Source: Diphasiastrum complanatum (taxonomy: Eukaryota > Streptophyta > Lycopodiopsida > Lycopodiales > Lycopodiaceae). From it: 64,000 nucleotides of DNA. Where the stretch lies: the NCBI GenBank assembly GCA_029204225.1, contig CM055108.1, positions 48,806,996 to 48,870,995 of the forward strand, read 5' to 3'. The notes below the pieces were generated by a model, which worked only from the letters and a program-made list of their open reading frames with translations, did no database searches and had not been told where the DNA came from. Both the position numbers and the translations under genes were made by a program. Shown piece after piece: positions 63,639 through 64,000 of the stretch (position 1 is the stretch's first letter; each line of letters opens with the position of its first letter).

Positions 63639-64000
63639 CTGCTCAGCATCAAATTGCAAAATGTCAGATGGATCTTTGTGCAGCTGATTGGAGTCAAACT
63701 CCTAACCAAGGAAAAGGTCAGATAGATCTTTTGCGACACAAATCAAATCTCCACTAAAAGATTAATGAAAAAGGAAACCTTGTCTGCATCATGGCAAAAG
63801 AAAGGGGAAAAACAAATCCTTGATCATCGTGAAGGATCTGAAACGATTGACTCTAAACACACAGAGAAGACAGCAAAGTGGATAACCCATCTGCAATGAA
63901 TCTTCAATTAGCTGAAATTATAATTATACAAGAGATGATCTGAAGTCTGGCAGAGAGATCAAGCGTTAAGTGGTGGGTCAAGAACAGAAAAGACATGCCT
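63639..64000 (-). other. Intron of CESA, continuing past the window edge
   Basis: Acceptor GAGCAG directly precedes the first visible exon, which starts in mid-codon within [12 protein letters not shown]. No Cys-rich RING-finger coding is seen in these 362 bp, so the preceding exons are outside. Confidence 0.8.

Overview
This is a stretch of repeat-rich plant nuclear DNA. Plant Ty1/copia and Ty3/gypsy retroelements with tRNA-Met and tRNA-Asp primer sites, CACTA-type pieces, GT-AG introns and a plant cellulose synthase (CESA) gene all point to a seed plant with a large genome. A gymnosperm is plausible but not proven. Almost everything except CESA is mobile DNA in various states of decay, much of it nested.

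Layout. 0-5.9 kb: two LTR-like arms in opposite orientation around a 2.4 kb core holding an unidentified 212-codon ORF. 6.5-13.7 kb: an old DNA-transposon locus with a Ulp1-like (C48) protease gene and a convergent second gene (here gene A). It was split by a 5.1 kb RT-less gypsy element that landed just after the protease's catalytic His-Trp. 13.7-19.5 kb: a minus-strand copia remnant, a cluster of palindromic repeats and a decayed Tat-like gypsy pol. 19.5-21.2 kb: one CACTA terminus and a ~445 bp tandem duplication. 21.2-28.1 kb: a copia element with identical 5 bp target duplications and 650 bp LTRs, inserted in an older copia. Its reverse transcriptase region is replaced by ~1.1 kb of foreign sequence with a 274-codon ORF. 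28.4-32.1 kb: a minus-strand copia (gag to integrase). 32.2-34.5 kb: a DUF4216-like CACTA piece, a third piece of the novel transposon family, and a gypsy gag/PBS. 34.5-41 kb: tandem and inverted repeats and a copia 3' fragment. 41.1-44.2 kb: a chromovirus-type gypsy with an in-place ~225 bp inversion inside RT. 44.2-52.4 kb: AT-rich DNA with microsatellites, small tandem repeats and a foldback hairpin. 52.4-57.6 kb: a copia gag fragment, then the best-preserved copy of the novel two-gene transposon.

58.8-64 kb: the 3' twelve exons of a CESA gene on the minus strand, intact in frame, with all catalytic motifs. The RING-finger exons lie beyond the right edge. It is the only gene here that looks like a working host gene.

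Most interesting system: a transposon family seen in two mirrored copies plus one fragment. A Ulp1-like protease gene with conserved His, Gln and Cys converges on gene A, whose C-terminus has the pattern of a ubiquitin-like beta-grasp fold. Exon lengths, intron position and protein sequence are conserved between copies. The pairing of a deubiquitinase/deSUMOylase-type protease with a ubiquitin-like protein is an inference, but it can be tested.
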